The position numbers and the translations under genes were made by a program. 64,000 nucleotides of DNA, from contig JALNZD010000006.1 in the NCBI GenBank assembly GCA_023229505.1, positions 1-64,000 of the forward strand, written 5' to 3'. Below the pieces are notes generated by a model, which was not told the DNA's origin, ran no database searches, and saw only the letters and a list, made by a program, of their open reading frames with translations. Within the stretch, counting starts at the first letter, position 1; each line of letters begins with the position of its first letter. Below are positions 1-8,235 of this stretch, one piece after another. Source of the stretch: Bacteroidales bacterium (lineage in GTDB: Bacteria; Bacteroidota; Bacteroidia; Bacteroidales; JAGOPY01).

Positions 1-97
1 GTCGTTGATTTCTTTTACTATGAGGTAAATCCTGAACACCTTCCACCACCATTCCCCCATGCCTCCCAGCCTCCATGCTTCCAACTAATGCTGATTA

Positions 98-1168
98 TTA
101 TCTTACCATTCTCCATCCGATGTAATCAATTTCAAGTGTTTTGCTCAAATTCCCTGAAGTTTTTTCAATTTTAAAAACCCATTTCATCGGATCATTGGGA
201 CCAGGTATAGTATTAGCGATATCAGAAGTGGCTACCAGCACATCATCAATGTAAAAGTCAACAATTGTACTTCCTACATTTACTATTGCTCTTAATGAGT
301 ACCATTGATTAACAACCAAAGTAACGCCGGTGTTAAGATTTGTCGTAGAGGCACTTCTTTTGGTAGTTGCCATCCAATGTCCGCTGTTTATACCGTCTTC
401 AAACCAGAAATAAACTCCATTTGTGGGTTCACCAACTGGCACGGTGCCCTGATAAGTAATTGCATCAGGGCTAGTAATAGCGGTAGCTAAATCCGTTAAG
501 CCAAAATATGCTCTGAAAGTCGAAGTTGCTAAAGTGCTGCCGGTTGGTATCCTAACCCGGGCTTCAAAACTAAGCTCTTGATTACCCAGTCTCAGTTTAT
601 TAACATGATAAAATGAACACAACGCTACTCTGGGAGGATTTGGAGGTGTAGCTGTACCTGTAGTTAAAACATAACGGCCTAAATAATCACTTCCCCCCGT
701 TCCAGGATTATCAACATATCCTAATGCACCATTATAAATTGTAGTTCTCACTGGTCCAAAGGCAAGTTGATTATCCATATTTACTTCATAACCACCGGGA
801 TCCCACATTTCATGATAAAGAAAATCCTCAAAACCATCGAAGTTTAAAGTCGATGTTGAAGAACTGTTAGAACCAGAAACAATTCCCACCCAGTTCTGCG
901 TCGGATTATCCCAATAATAAAATCCGGGGGTATTAAAGCCTGCGGTAGTCGTGAGGAAAACCAGCATGCTTTGTTGGTTAGCAGTCGGGTTTGTGGCCGG
1001 AAATGCGCTTACCCGGGGAATAAGAATTCCATCCTCATTGGTTGGAGCTATACTGTCTCTGGCTCTGATATCTAATACGGCTTGAGGATTGGAATTTCTT
1101 ACACCAACCTGGGCGAAAGCCATGGTGCCTGAAATTACAAAAGCCATTATTATAGATATCCTTTTCAT
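98..1168 (-). CDS. secreted lectin-like (LamG/ConA-like) surface protein
   Basis: A 356-residue protein with a clear signal peptide ending AFAQ near residue 20. Residues 21-95 carry the bacteroidete surface-protein opening in which a V-G-V-R-N-S-N-P-Q-A-V-L-D-I segment is followed by a G-F-Y-Y-W-D stretch. Residues about 110-355 are beta-rich with alternating aromatic residues and look like a concanavalin/LamG-type jelly roll, which suggests glycan binding at the cell surface; that role is inference. No T9SS tail is visible. It is divergent from the next gene, with a 31-bp inverted repeat between them. The 97 bases downstream, to the window edge, show nothing recognisable. Confidence 0.7.
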   Translation of the reverse strand: MKRISIIMAFVISGTMAFAQVGVRNSNPQAVLDIRARDSIAPTNEDGILIPRVSAFPATNPTANQQSMLVFLTTTAGFNTPGFYYWDNPTQNWVGIVSGSNSSSTSTLNFDGFEDFLYHEMWDPGGYEVNMDNQLAFGPVRTTIYNGALGYVDNPGTGGSDYLGRYVLTTGTATPPNPPRVALCSFYHVNKLRLGNQELSFEARVRIPTGSTLATSTFRAYFGLTDLATAITSPDAITYQGTVPVGEPTNGVYFWFEDGINSGHWMATTKRSASTTNLNTGVTLVVNQWYSLRAIVNVGSTIVDFYIDDVLVATSDIANTIPGPNDPMKWVFKIEKTSGNLSKTLEIDYIGWRMVR

Positions 1169-1283
1169 ATTTTTAGGTACAAAAAATGCTTGGTTAATAC
1201 CTGGCTTGTGCCTTTTATGGAGATAAAGATTCTATTAAAATTTAAAATGCCAATAATTTTAAAAAAAGCGCATTGACTAATGC

Positions 1284-1381
1284 CTTTATCAATAAAATTG
1301 AAAAAAGTAATATGCAAAATCCGGAACAGACCGGTATTATGATATATTATCATATTACTTTTTTCAATTTTATTGATAAAG
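1284..1381. repeat. 31-bp perfect inverted repeat with 36-nt spacer
   Basis: Bases 1284-1314 are the exact reverse complement of 1351-1381, with 36 nt between them. The repeat sits in the roughly 240-bp gap between the divergent genes at 98-1168 and 1409-2296. It could form a long cruciform or RNA hairpin, be a remnant of a small mobile element, or be a very short invertible (phase-variable) promoter segment of the kind known in Bacteroides. The spacer is shorter than usual for the last option. No integrase gene is adjacent. Confidence 0.9.
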
Positions 1382-1408
1382 CAATACCAGACATAAAAAT
1401 CAACTGCA

Positions 1409-2296
1409 GTGAAAGCTCTGAAAAACCTTTCCATTACTGATTTATTGAATGGAAAATTATCTTATATGCTATTCTCCATGGCAACCTTCGGGTTATTTAT
1501 TGGTTTTATCATCCCCGATAATAAATTAAATGACCTTGAAAAATACCGGCTGAAAGGAAGTGTAAAGTCGGTGATGGAAATCAAATATTCCCTGGCAGAA
1601 GAGGCTGATAGTTCCCTGAAAGATAAAGCCATATTTCTGAAATACACCTTATTTGATATAAATGGCTACGAGACAGAAACCATATTATTTAAATACGGGG
1701 ATGAATACCTGACCTCAAAATACCTCTTTGGGGCTGACGGCAAACAGGTGGAAATGAATGAATATAACCCCGATGGAACCCTTAATCTGAATGTTATGTA
1801 CAAATATGACGATAAAGGGTTCAGGTCAGAGGCAATTTACAATTGGTCAGAAAGCTGGAAAATCGGGGAAATTGCCGATAATACGGATTATTATTATGAA
1901 ATCATCCCAAATGATATTTTTACTAAAGTTCTTTATAAGAATGAATACAGGGGATATTGCATTGAGGAAAATTATCTGAAAGCAGACAGTAGTCTGTCGT
2001 TTAAATTCGTTGCTAAATATGACTTCCGGGGCAATAAACTGGAATCGGGCTATTTTCATGGGAATGGCAGATTGTCCTGGATGACTAAATACAAATACGA
2101 CCGTTACGATAATCTGATCGAAAGTCGTGTATATAAAAGTAACCGGATCGCTGTCATATCCGAATATAAATATCAGTTTGATGCAGTCGGAAACTGGGTG
2201 ATCCGTAATGAGGACAGGGAGGTGCATGTAAACATCCTGACTGCAGGCCTGGATCGTGCAAATACTGTTACAGAAAGAAAAATAGAATATTATTAG
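1409..2296 (+). CDS. YD-repeat-like exported/anchored protein
   Basis: A 295-residue protein of unknown function. An N-terminal hydrophobic stretch (about residues 18-35) follows a lysine-containing n-region, so a signal peptide or membrane anchor is likely. The rest is built of short Y-x-Y-D-x-x-G-N-type repeats (for example YKYDDKGF, AKYDFRGN, YKYDRYDN, YQFDAVGNW), resembling the RHS/YD repeats found in bacteroidete surface proteins. The start used is GTG at 1409; ATG codons at 1466 and 1478 would cut into the hydrophobic segment. The next gene follows after 34 bp. Confidence 0.65.
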   Translation: MKALKNLSITDLLNGKLSYMLFSMATFGLFIGFIIPDNKLNDLEKYRLKGSVKSVMEIKYSLAEEADSSLKDKAIFLKYTLFDINGYETETILFKYGDEYLTSKYLFGADGKQVEMNEYNPDGTLNLNVMYKYDDKGFRSEAIYNWSESWKIGEIADNTDYYYEIIPNDIFTKVLYKNEYRGYCIEENYLKADSSLSFKFVAKYDFRGNKLESGYFHGNGRLSWMTKYKYDRYDNLIESRVYKSNRIAVISEYKYQFDAVGNWVIRNEDREVHVNILTAGLDRANTVTERKIEYY

Positions 2297-2330
2297 TTCT
2301 AAAACCCATATTGTTTTTATTTTCCTGCTC

Positions 2331-3821
2331 ATGCTTGGTATGTCTGGCATAGTCATGAATGCCCAGGAGGTTACCATTGCACCGGGTGGTTATATAACCG
2401 TGAAAGAAAACGGTGTATTATATATCGGAATGGACCTTCTTATACAATCCGTCCCTGATTCTTCCGGTTATTTTGTGGACCATTCTTCGGTTGGCGGTTT
2501 GACGGTCACGGGTGATATTACAGTCGAAAGGTATATGACTGCCGATGTGTGGCATAATATGGCCTCCCCGGTTAGTAACGAATCAAGCAATTGTTTCACG
2601 GGAACGGACCTGGTGTTCTACTATGACGAGACCTTGATCCTGAACGCCTGGGAGTTCGGATGGGTTTGGTACTCAGGCGCCACCGGTGGACCGTTAATGG
2701 TATTCAGGGGGTATGATGTCTACTTTGACACTATTCCCGTTACGGTGAATTACTATGCTACCGGAACCGAAACCCTAAACACAGGACCCTATACTATTTC
2801 CGTAATTAACACTAACTCAACACCGGGCGAAATTCCCTCTCACAAAGGCTGGAGCCTGTTAGGCAACCCTTACCCTTCGCCTGTCGACTGGCTGGCAAGC
2901 ACGGGATGGGACAAGTCGGACATCAATGATGCAAAATATATCTGGGACGGTACCAATGATATCTATACTATTTTCATTGGCGGTGGAGCACCGATTGGTA
3001 TTAATGGAGGAACGCGCTTTATCCCATCCAGCCAGGGCTTTTGGATACAGGCCATTCAGACCGGCAGCATCGGGATCAATAATGCCGTGCGCCTGGGCGA
3101 CATAACCGGGACACCCGATTTTTATAAGGTTGAACCTATTGACTACCCGATGGTAAGCCTGGTAGCTTCAGGAAATGACTTCAGTGACGAGATTATCATC
3201 AGGTTCCTGGATGGAACCACAGAAGGATTTGACGTGAATAAGGATGCGTCTAAATTATTCAGCTTCATTGAAGATGTCCCCCAGATCAGCATAAAGGCCG
3301 GCAATCAAATCCTTGCTATAAACACCCTCCCGGAACTAAAGGACAATCTTGAAGTATTATTGAACTTTCAATGTGGAAAAGCCGGATATTACAAAATCAG
3401 CTTAACTAAAAGGACTAACCTGGATCTTAATACTAAAGTATATCTGAAAGATGAACTGGAACAAACGATCATCAACCTGACAGCAGATTCTGTTTATGGG
3501 TTTTATCACAAACCTGCAAATGATATAAACAGGTTTAAGATCTATTTTAATCCATCTGCCGATGTCCTGAATAACATCACCCCGGAATCGTATTTTACAG
3601 TTTATGTAGAAAAAAACATAATTACCATTTTAAAGAACACGGTTCAGCATGTTTCCGGAGAGATAGCCATCTATAATATGCTTGGGCAGCCCGTATGCCG
3701 GGAAATCCTTGTTAATGAAGATAAATCCAGTATCAGGGTTAACCTTCCCACCGGGTATTATATCGTCAGTATCATAACAAATCAGCACGTTTCTAATTCA
3801 AAAATTTTGATCAGTAACTAA
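2331..3821 (+). CDS. T9SS cargo protein with C-terminal sorting domain
   Basis: At least 496 residues. The middle holds the W-S-L-L-G-N-P-Y-P-S motif (around residue 180) common in bacteroidete surface proteins and also seen in the giant adhesin at 39010. The last roughly 80 residues form a type A T9SS sorting domain (IYNMLGQPV, then LPTGYYIVSI and a basic/hydrophobic end), so export across the outer membrane by T9SS and anchoring or release is expected. Start problem: from ATG 2331 the signal peptide is only about 12 residues. The open frame continues upstream to a stop at 2283-2285 and adds a proper lysine plus hydrophobic core (KTHIVFIFLL), but no ATG is available. An ATT codon overlaps the upstream stop. 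The real start may therefore be non-canonical, or the ATG has been lost. Confidence 0.75.
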   Translation: MLGMSGIVMNAQEVTIAPGGYITVKENGVLYIGMDLLIQSVPDSSGYFVDHSSVGGLTVTGDITVERYMTADVWHNMASPVSNESSNCFTGTDLVFYYDETLILNAWEFGWVWYSGATGGPLMVFRGYDVYFDTIPVTVNYYATGTETLNTGPYTISVINTNSTPGEIPSHKGWSLLGNPYPSPVDWLASTGWDKSDINDAKYIWDGTNDIYTIFIGGGAPIGINGGTRFIPSSQGFWIQAIQTGSIGINNAVRLGDITGTPDFYKVEPIDYPMVSLVASGNDFSDEIIIRFLDGTTEGFDVNKDASKLFSFIEDVPQISIKAGNQILAINTLPELKDNLEVLLNFQCGKAGYYKISLTKRTNLDLNTKVYLKDELEQTIINLTADSVYGFYHKPANDINRFKIYFNPSADVLNNITPESYFTVYVEKNIITILKNTVQHVSGEIAIYNMLGQPVCREILVNEDKSSIRVNLPTGYYIVSIITNQHVSNSKILISN

Positions 3822-3906
3822 AATAAAAGACAACCATACATTTTTCATTCAATATAACATGTTTATAATTAATTGCTATCTGAGATCATAATTGACGATA
3901 AATTGT

Positions 3907-3914
3907 TAAATTTG
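3907..3914 (+). promoter_or_regulatory. putative -7 box (TAAATTTG) for cluster I
   Basis: An exact match to the Bacteroidota -7 consensus TAnnTTTG, 12 nt before the ATG of the chaperone-like gene at 3927. A good -33 TTG at the usual spacing is not evident. It is placed to drive the operon-like run that begins at 3927. Confidence 0.45.
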
Positions 3915-3926
3915 GAAAAAAAACTT

Positions 3927-4742
3927 ATGAAAAGCACTAAGTACCACCTGTTACTTGTAGTTTCTGTTATCGCTTTCTTATCTTACGTAGATTTGAATGC
4001 CCAGGAACTGGAAGTCTCCCCCGGGACTTTGACATTTGCTACCAATCCAGGCTCCTCACAAACCCAACAAATTTCATTGAGGAATAAAGGAAATACTGAA
4101 CAATCATTTATTTTCAACCTGAACGACTGGCTTACTGATGAAGCCGGGGAAGTAAAATATTTCAGCCCGGGCACAACCGCCCGTTCCTGTGCCGACTGGA
4201 TAACCGTTTCACCCGCTCTGGTCACCCTGCAACCTAATGAGTCAGCAACCATTAATGTCACTATGCTTGTCCCTAATGATAACCCCTCTACAAAATGGGC
4301 GGTATTGTTTATTCAATCTGCTGTGGAGCAAACGGGACCTAAAGCGGTTGATAAAGAAATGGCATTGGGGGTCCAGCTAGCCCTTAGAATTGCTGTAACC
4401 ATTTATCAGTCACCAGCCGGCAATACCCTCTATAAAGGAAGTATCGAGGGATTGTTGGAAAAAGTCGGCGATGATAATACCAGGAAATACTCAACGCAGG
4501 TAATTAACCTGGGGGATAAGGTATTGAATTGTAAGGTGTATTTTACTGTTTCAAACCTTGAAACAGCAGAAGAGTTTACATCAACTCCCACTGAGTTTTC
4601 TCTTCTTCCCGAAACCAGTAAAAAAGTTGAGTACACCCTTGATAAACCCCTGGCAAAAGGGCGATACTCCGTTGCAGCTATCCTGGATTATGGCTTCAAC
4701 ACTGAACTGGATGGCGTACAACTTGATATTGTTGTCAAGTAA
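3927..4742 (+). CDS. PapD-like periplasmic chaperone (cluster I)
   Basis: A 271-residue exported protein; ATG 3927 gives a good signal peptide ending LNAQ, whereas a more upstream TTG frame start at 3873 does not. Residues about 28-130 form an Ig-like N-terminal domain typical of pilus chaperones and related families: LEVSPGTLTF, then a Q-Q-I-S-L-R-N-K-G strand and a P-N-E-S-A-T-I-N-V loop. Residues about 145-245 form a second beta-domain with alternating charges, ending in a D-I-V-V-K strand. By analogy it would hold unfolded beta-subunits in the periplasm. It heads a co-directional run: a MORN-like gene 9 bp downstream, then four small secreted proteins and a large barrel. The chaperone role is inferred from fold-like features and context; a DUF916-type adhesin-associated protein is an alternative. 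Confidence 0.6.
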   Translation: MKSTKYHLLLVVSVIAFLSYVDLNAQELEVSPGTLTFATNPGSSQTQQISLRNKGNTEQSFIFNLNDWLTDEAGEVKYFSPGTTARSCADWITVSPALVTLQPNESATINVTMLVPNDNPSTKWAVLFIQSAVEQTGPKAVDKEMALGVQLALRIAVTIYQSPAGNTLYKGSIEGLLEKVGDDNTRKYSTQVINLGDKVLNCKVYFTVSNLETAEEFTSTPTEFSLLPETSKKVEYTLDKPLAKGRYSVAAILDYGFNTELDGVQLDIVVK

Positions 4743-4750
4743 CACCTTAT

Positions 4751-5938
4751 ATGAATAAGCGGTGGATATTCACCCTGCTTGCCTTTATATCGGTAGTCAG
4801 TTTTTCCCCTGCACAAACAGTGCAATTTACCGATACTGCCTATCATAATAATAATGATAAGACCATCAAGTCGATCATTCATTACCAGGTCCATCAAAAC
4901 GACACAACCAAAGAAGGACCGGCACTTTATTATTATGTAACAGGCAGGCTCTGGCAGAAAGGCTTCCATAAATATGATAAAATGGACAGCCTTTGGGTGA
5001 TCTATTATGCTAATGGCCATATTAACAGTGAAAAATCTTTCGATGAAAGCCTTAAAAACGGAGATTTTGTAAACTACTATGAAAATGGGGTGGTAAAAAC
5101 CCGGGGGACATATTCCAACGATTCACTGACCGGACTGATGATCTTATATTTTGATAACGGGCAGGTGAATGAGACCCGTAACTATCAGGGTAATAAGCTA
5201 AATGGGCTAATGACGGGTTATTATCCCGGCGGAAATTTGAATTACCGGATCAACTTTGCAGACAGTTTGCAAAATGGGTTGTATGAAACCTATTATCCTT
5301 CAGGCAAACTAAAAGAAAAAGGCTTAATAAAGGACCGGTTATTTTATGACGACTTCAGGTCTTATTATGAAAACGGCCAGGTTGAAAAAGAATTCAGCTA
5401 TAAAAACAATGTCATTGAAGGCCCTTATATCGTTTATTATGATAACGGCCTGGTTATGACCGGCAGCGCTTACCTTAACGGCAGGTTAGAAGGGCTTAGC
5501 CGGCAGTTTTATAAGGACGGGAGCCTTTATGAAACCGGCCTGTACATTCAGGGAAAAAGAGAGGGGACCTGGACTACCTGGTATCCTGATTCCACCTTAT
5601 ATATGGAAGGACGATACGAGCAGGGTATTACTGCCGGGCTGTGGAATGTCTATCACCCAAACGGCCAACTGAAGCAGACAGGGGTGTATAAAAACGGGAT
5701 CTCAGAAGGGCCTTGGCAGTTTTTTTATGACAATGGCCAGGTAAATATCAAAGGTTCGTATATTAACAATGAAAAGCATGGAAATTGGGTACATTTTTAT
5801 AAGAATGGAAAAGTGAAAATGGACCTTTACTATAATATGGGTAAACTTGAGGGAATGCTAACAGCTTTTGATGAGGAAGGTAACATGATAGAAAAGGCTG
5901 AATACATGGATAACCAATTGATCAGAAAAATAAAGTGA
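4751..5938 (+). CDS. MORN-variant (YwqK-like) repeat protein
   Basis: A 395-residue protein with a signal peptide (cleavage near SFSPAQ). The rest is about 14 tandem copies of a roughly 23-residue unit of the form Y-Y-x-N-G-x-x-x-x-x-G-x-Y-x-N-x-x-x-G, as in MORN_2/YwqK-like proteins. Some databases name such proteins antitoxins, but nothing here supports a toxin-antitoxin role. An extended beta-hairpin rod in the periplasm or at the surface is expected. It lies 9 bp after the chaperone gene, and its stop overlaps the next start (GTGA), so translational coupling within cluster I is likely. Confidence 0.8.
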   Translation: MNKRWIFTLLAFISVVSFSPAQTVQFTDTAYHNNNDKTIKSIIHYQVHQNDTTKEGPALYYYVTGRLWQKGFHKYDKMDSLWVIYYANGHINSEKSFDESLKNGDFVNYYENGVVKTRGTYSNDSLTGLMILYFDNGQVNETRNYQGNKLNGLMTGYYPGGNLNYRINFADSLQNGLYETYYPSGKLKEKGLIKDRLFYDDFRSYYENGQVEKEFSYKNNVIEGPYIVYYDNGLVMTGSAYLNGRLEGLSRQFYKDGSLYETGLYIQGKREGTWTTWYPDSTLYMEGRYEQGITAGLWNVYHPNGQLKQTGVYKNGISEGPWQFFYDNGQVNIKGSYINNEKHGNWVHFYKNGKVKMDLYYNMGKLEGMLTAFDEEGNMIEKAEYMDNQLIRKIK

Positions 5939-6504
5939 AACGCAAACTGGCTTTTCTTGCTTTGCTTTTGTTTTTAGGTGCAGGAAGCTTAAAATCACAG
6001 GATATCCCGCCGCCCAATCCCGGGCTGTACATAAATATTGTTTCCGGTTACAGCATCGAATTTGTTTTTGATGAAATCGATGAATACATAAATGGCATCA
6101 TGAATGCCGGGCAGCAAACTTTTATCCGTATCGGGGCCATTTATGACTGGAAGTTGCAGTTTAAAGCCGACCAGATGATTTTTACGGGTACCAATGATCC
6201 GGCACACCAGATGGAACTAAACAATGTAGGGGTGGTTGTCAATTCAATTGGGACAAACCAGGATGACGGCAGCAACATTACCAACAATGCCAAAACTGTC
6301 CCTGTTGCGCTGGAAAGTAGCGATGTCACGCTGCTCACGAAGGGGTATCTGACCAATAAAGGCTATGGCATCGAGAATTCATTTACCATGAATTGGGAAA
6401 TGGGCACGCGAAACGGGAATATGAACCAGACGAGAATGCTCGATCAAATGTTAGCGGCTGATTCATATACGTTAAATATTATTCTCACCTTATCAGTTTA
6501 TTAA
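5935..6504 (+). CDS. small secreted beta-protein, W-x-M-G-T family (1 of 4)
   Basis: A 189-residue exported protein with GTG start 5935 overlapping the upstream TGA by 4 nt; signal peptide ends near SLKSQ. It shares with the three following small proteins a central W-K-L-x-F segment, an N-N-V-G-V strand, the signature NWEMGT followed by M-N-x-x-x-M-x-D-Q, and a C-terminal beta-strand (Y-T-L-N-I-I-L-T-L). I know no named family. Size, export, multiplicity and position between a chaperone-like and a barrel gene suggest a pilin-like structural subunit; this is inference. Confidence 0.65.
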   Translation: MKRKLAFLALLLFLGAGSLKSQDIPPPNPGLYINIVSGYSIEFVFDEIDEYINGIMNAGQQTFIRIGAIYDWKLQFKADQMIFTGTNDPAHQMELNNVGVVVNSIGTNQDDGSNITNNAKTVPVALESSDVTLLTKGYLTNKGYGIENSFTMNWEMGTRNGNMNQTRMLDQMLAADSYTLNIILTLSVY

Positions 6505-6813
6505 TTCGACTTATACTGCCGCCCCGATGGTGCTTCTGTCACAAAATTATAGCAGGCAACCCCTTATATTCTTATTTAGACAGATTATTAATTAAATTAA
6601 TATACCACAAATATGTAACCAATCATTTTATTTCACGTAAAATTTTATTAACAATAATGCCCTTTACTTATTTAAACCTGGTCTAAATTAGATGCCAGCC
6701 TTTAAATTTAACCTTGAAATGAATAACCTTTGTTCAATCAAGCGATTAATATTAACTGAACCACCATCCTAAAAAATTGTTAATAAATTTTTCAAAACTT
6801 AAAATTAATTATT
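6505..6813. other. AT-rich 309-bp gap inside cluster I
   Basis: An AT-rich stretch with no coding potential. A near-consensus -7-like word (A-A-C-C-T-T-T-G) lies about 80 nt before the next ATG, so an internal promoter for the 6814 gene is possible. No clear terminator hairpin was seen. Confidence 0.4.
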
Positions 6814-7446
6814 ATGAAAAAAATTGTACTTCTTTTAGGATTGTTGTTTGCCATGCAAACAGCGCTGATGGCGCAGGACACAACAGGTACTGTTTATTTT
6901 CTTGCCCATTTGCAATCCACATTTAATTTAATCATTGTGAATGGCGGATCACAGGAAATCTTTTTTATAACTCCTGATGATTACAACGATGGTGTTACTG
7001 AACTTACAACCGCTCCCAGTGGTATTAATGACGGGGTTACGCAGATTCAAATTGAATCAACCAATAACTGGAAATTGACAATTGAGGCCGATGATTTTGG
7101 TCCTATTGCACCTACCAGCGGTGGTGATATTCCTATCAATAATCTTGGTGTTACTATTACGGCAAATGGAGGTTACGATAATGGTTCTGGCGAAGTTGTT
7201 TATACAGCATTACCAGGCTTTCCTCAGGGATTAAGCAATGATGCTGAGGACCTAATTTGGCACGGAACTAATCCTAATGCTGGAGATATCTTTGACAATG
7301 ATTATACTTTGCACTGGGAAATGGGAACGCATGTAGCGGGGACTACCATGAACCAAGCAACCATGTTCGATCAATTGGCTGATGTAATTTTTTCTACAGG
7401 TGATTTCGAAACGACAGCTACCTTAACCTTGATTCAACAACCATAA
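6814..7446 (+). CDS. small secreted beta-protein, W-x-M-G-T family (2 of 4)
   Basis: 210 residues; signal peptide MKKIVLLLGLL to LMAQ. It has the family marks W-K-L-T-I, P-I-N-N-L-G-V, HWEMGT, then M-N-Q-A-T-M-F-D-Q-L, and a final strand F-E-T-T-A-T-L-T-L. It is most similar to the next protein (7567): both start MKKI, share D-D-Y-N and share the P-I-N-N-L-G-V block, so a local duplication is likely. A strong hairpin terminator follows it, so this gene may be transcribed more abundantly than the rest, as major subunits of fibres often are (inference). Confidence 0.65.
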   Translation: MKKIVLLLGLLFAMQTALMAQDTTGTVYFLAHLQSTFNLIIVNGGSQEIFFITPDDYNDGVTELTTAPSGINDGVTQIQIESTNNWKLTIEADDFGPIAPTSGGDIPINNLGVTITANGGYDNGSGEVVYTALPGFPQGLSNDAEDLIWHGTNPNAGDIFDNDYTLHWEMGTHVAGTTMNQATMFDQLADVIFSTGDFETTATLTLIQQP

Positions 7447-7462
7447 ACACATTTTTTAAGGA

Positions 7463-7506
7463 ATGAAAAAGGGAAATACAGTTTAGCACTGTGTTTCCTT
7501 TTTCAT
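7463..7506 (+). terminator. hairpin terminator after the 6814 gene
   Basis: An imperfect stem of about 17 bp (7463-7480 with 7490-7506) around a 9-nt loop. The arms are A-rich and T-rich, so it can act in both directions. It lies 16 nt after the stop codon at 7444-7446 and separates the first two small-subunit genes from the next two. Confidence 0.7.
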
Positions 7507-7566
7507 CCTGACTGACCATTTGTTATCTGTGTTAAGATCATTTATAAAACCCAAAAAATGATTACT

Positions 7567-8193
7567 ATGAAAAAAATTATATTGCTCTTCGGTTTGTTTT
7601 TTGCCCTGCAAACTCAAACAACGCTGATGGCGCAGTTAGGAGAGGACGCTGAAAACGTCATCTTTAATGCTATTTTAAACGGCGCATTTAACCTGGTCGT
7701 ACAGGATGGCGATGTCCAGACAGCCACTTTTAACTCGGCTGATGATTATAACTTTGGTATTTCTGAATCAATCGGAATACCTGGTATTGATCCGGGATTT
7801 ACGACAGTGGCCATGGAAGCGACCGGTAACTGGTTTCTGAAAATCAGCGCCCCGGATTTTACACCTATTACTGGTTCAGGCAACATTCCTATCAATAATC
7901 TTGGTGTCTGGTGCGAAGCGACGGGAGTACATCAATTTGGCACCGAAGTTACCTGTGCTTTCCAGACCGCTGACGCTGCCCTCGGATTGTTAAACACAGA
8001 TGTGACACTGATTGACCTCCTGACTGAAAATAGCGGAGATCAGACAGACAATTTATTCGTCTTGCACTGGCTCATGGGAACCATGCAGGGTGGCATGAAC
8101 CCCGCCAGCATGTTCAGTCAATTATCTGACAGAATATTCAGCCAGGGGACCTACACTACCACCGTTGTATTAACTATGACAGAGATACCATAA
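7567..8193 (+). CDS. small secreted beta-protein, W-x-M-G-T family (3 of 4)
   Basis: 208 residues from ATG 7567; an ATG three codons upstream (7558) is possible, but alignment with the paralogue at 6814 favours 7567. Signal peptide ends LMAQ. Family marks: D-D-Y-N, W-F-L-K-I, P-I-N-N-L-G-V, HWLMGT, then M-N-P-A-S-M-F-S-Q-L, and a final strand Y-T-T-T-V-V-L-T-M. The small internal differences from the 6814 product suggest alternative subunits of one surface structure. Confidence 0.65.
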   Translation: MKKIILLFGLFFALQTQTTLMAQLGEDAENVIFNAILNGAFNLVVQDGDVQTATFNSADDYNFGISESIGIPGIDPGFTTVAMEATGNWFLKISAPDFTPITGSGNIPINNLGVWCEATGVHQFGTEVTCAFQTADAALGLLNTDVTLIDLLTENSGDQTDNLFVLHWLMGTMQGGMNPASMFSQLSDRIFSQGTYTTTVVLTMTEIP

Positions 8194-8222
8194 AAGTCCT
8201 TTTTTTGTTGACTGATTATTGT

Positions 8223-8230
8223 TATCTTTG
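8223..8230 (+). promoter_or_regulatory. putative -7 box (TATCTTTG), near-leaderless
   Basis: An exact TAnnTTTG match ending only 5 nt before ATG 8236. T-rich TTTG words lie about 15 nt upstream and could serve as a -33 element at slightly short spacing. If it is used, transcription would begin at or next to the start codon. Confidence 0.45.
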
Positions 8231-8235
8231 GTAAA

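Noticed and set aside
1165..1434. 89-codon minus-strand frame between the first two genes
   Set aside because: It runs straight through the 31-bp inverted repeat and overlaps both neighbouring genes; no start signal or protein-like features.
4751..5938. Toxin-antitoxin role for the YwqK-like protein
   Set aside because: The label is inherited from family names; no toxin gene is adjacent and the protein is exported and coupled to surface-structure genes.
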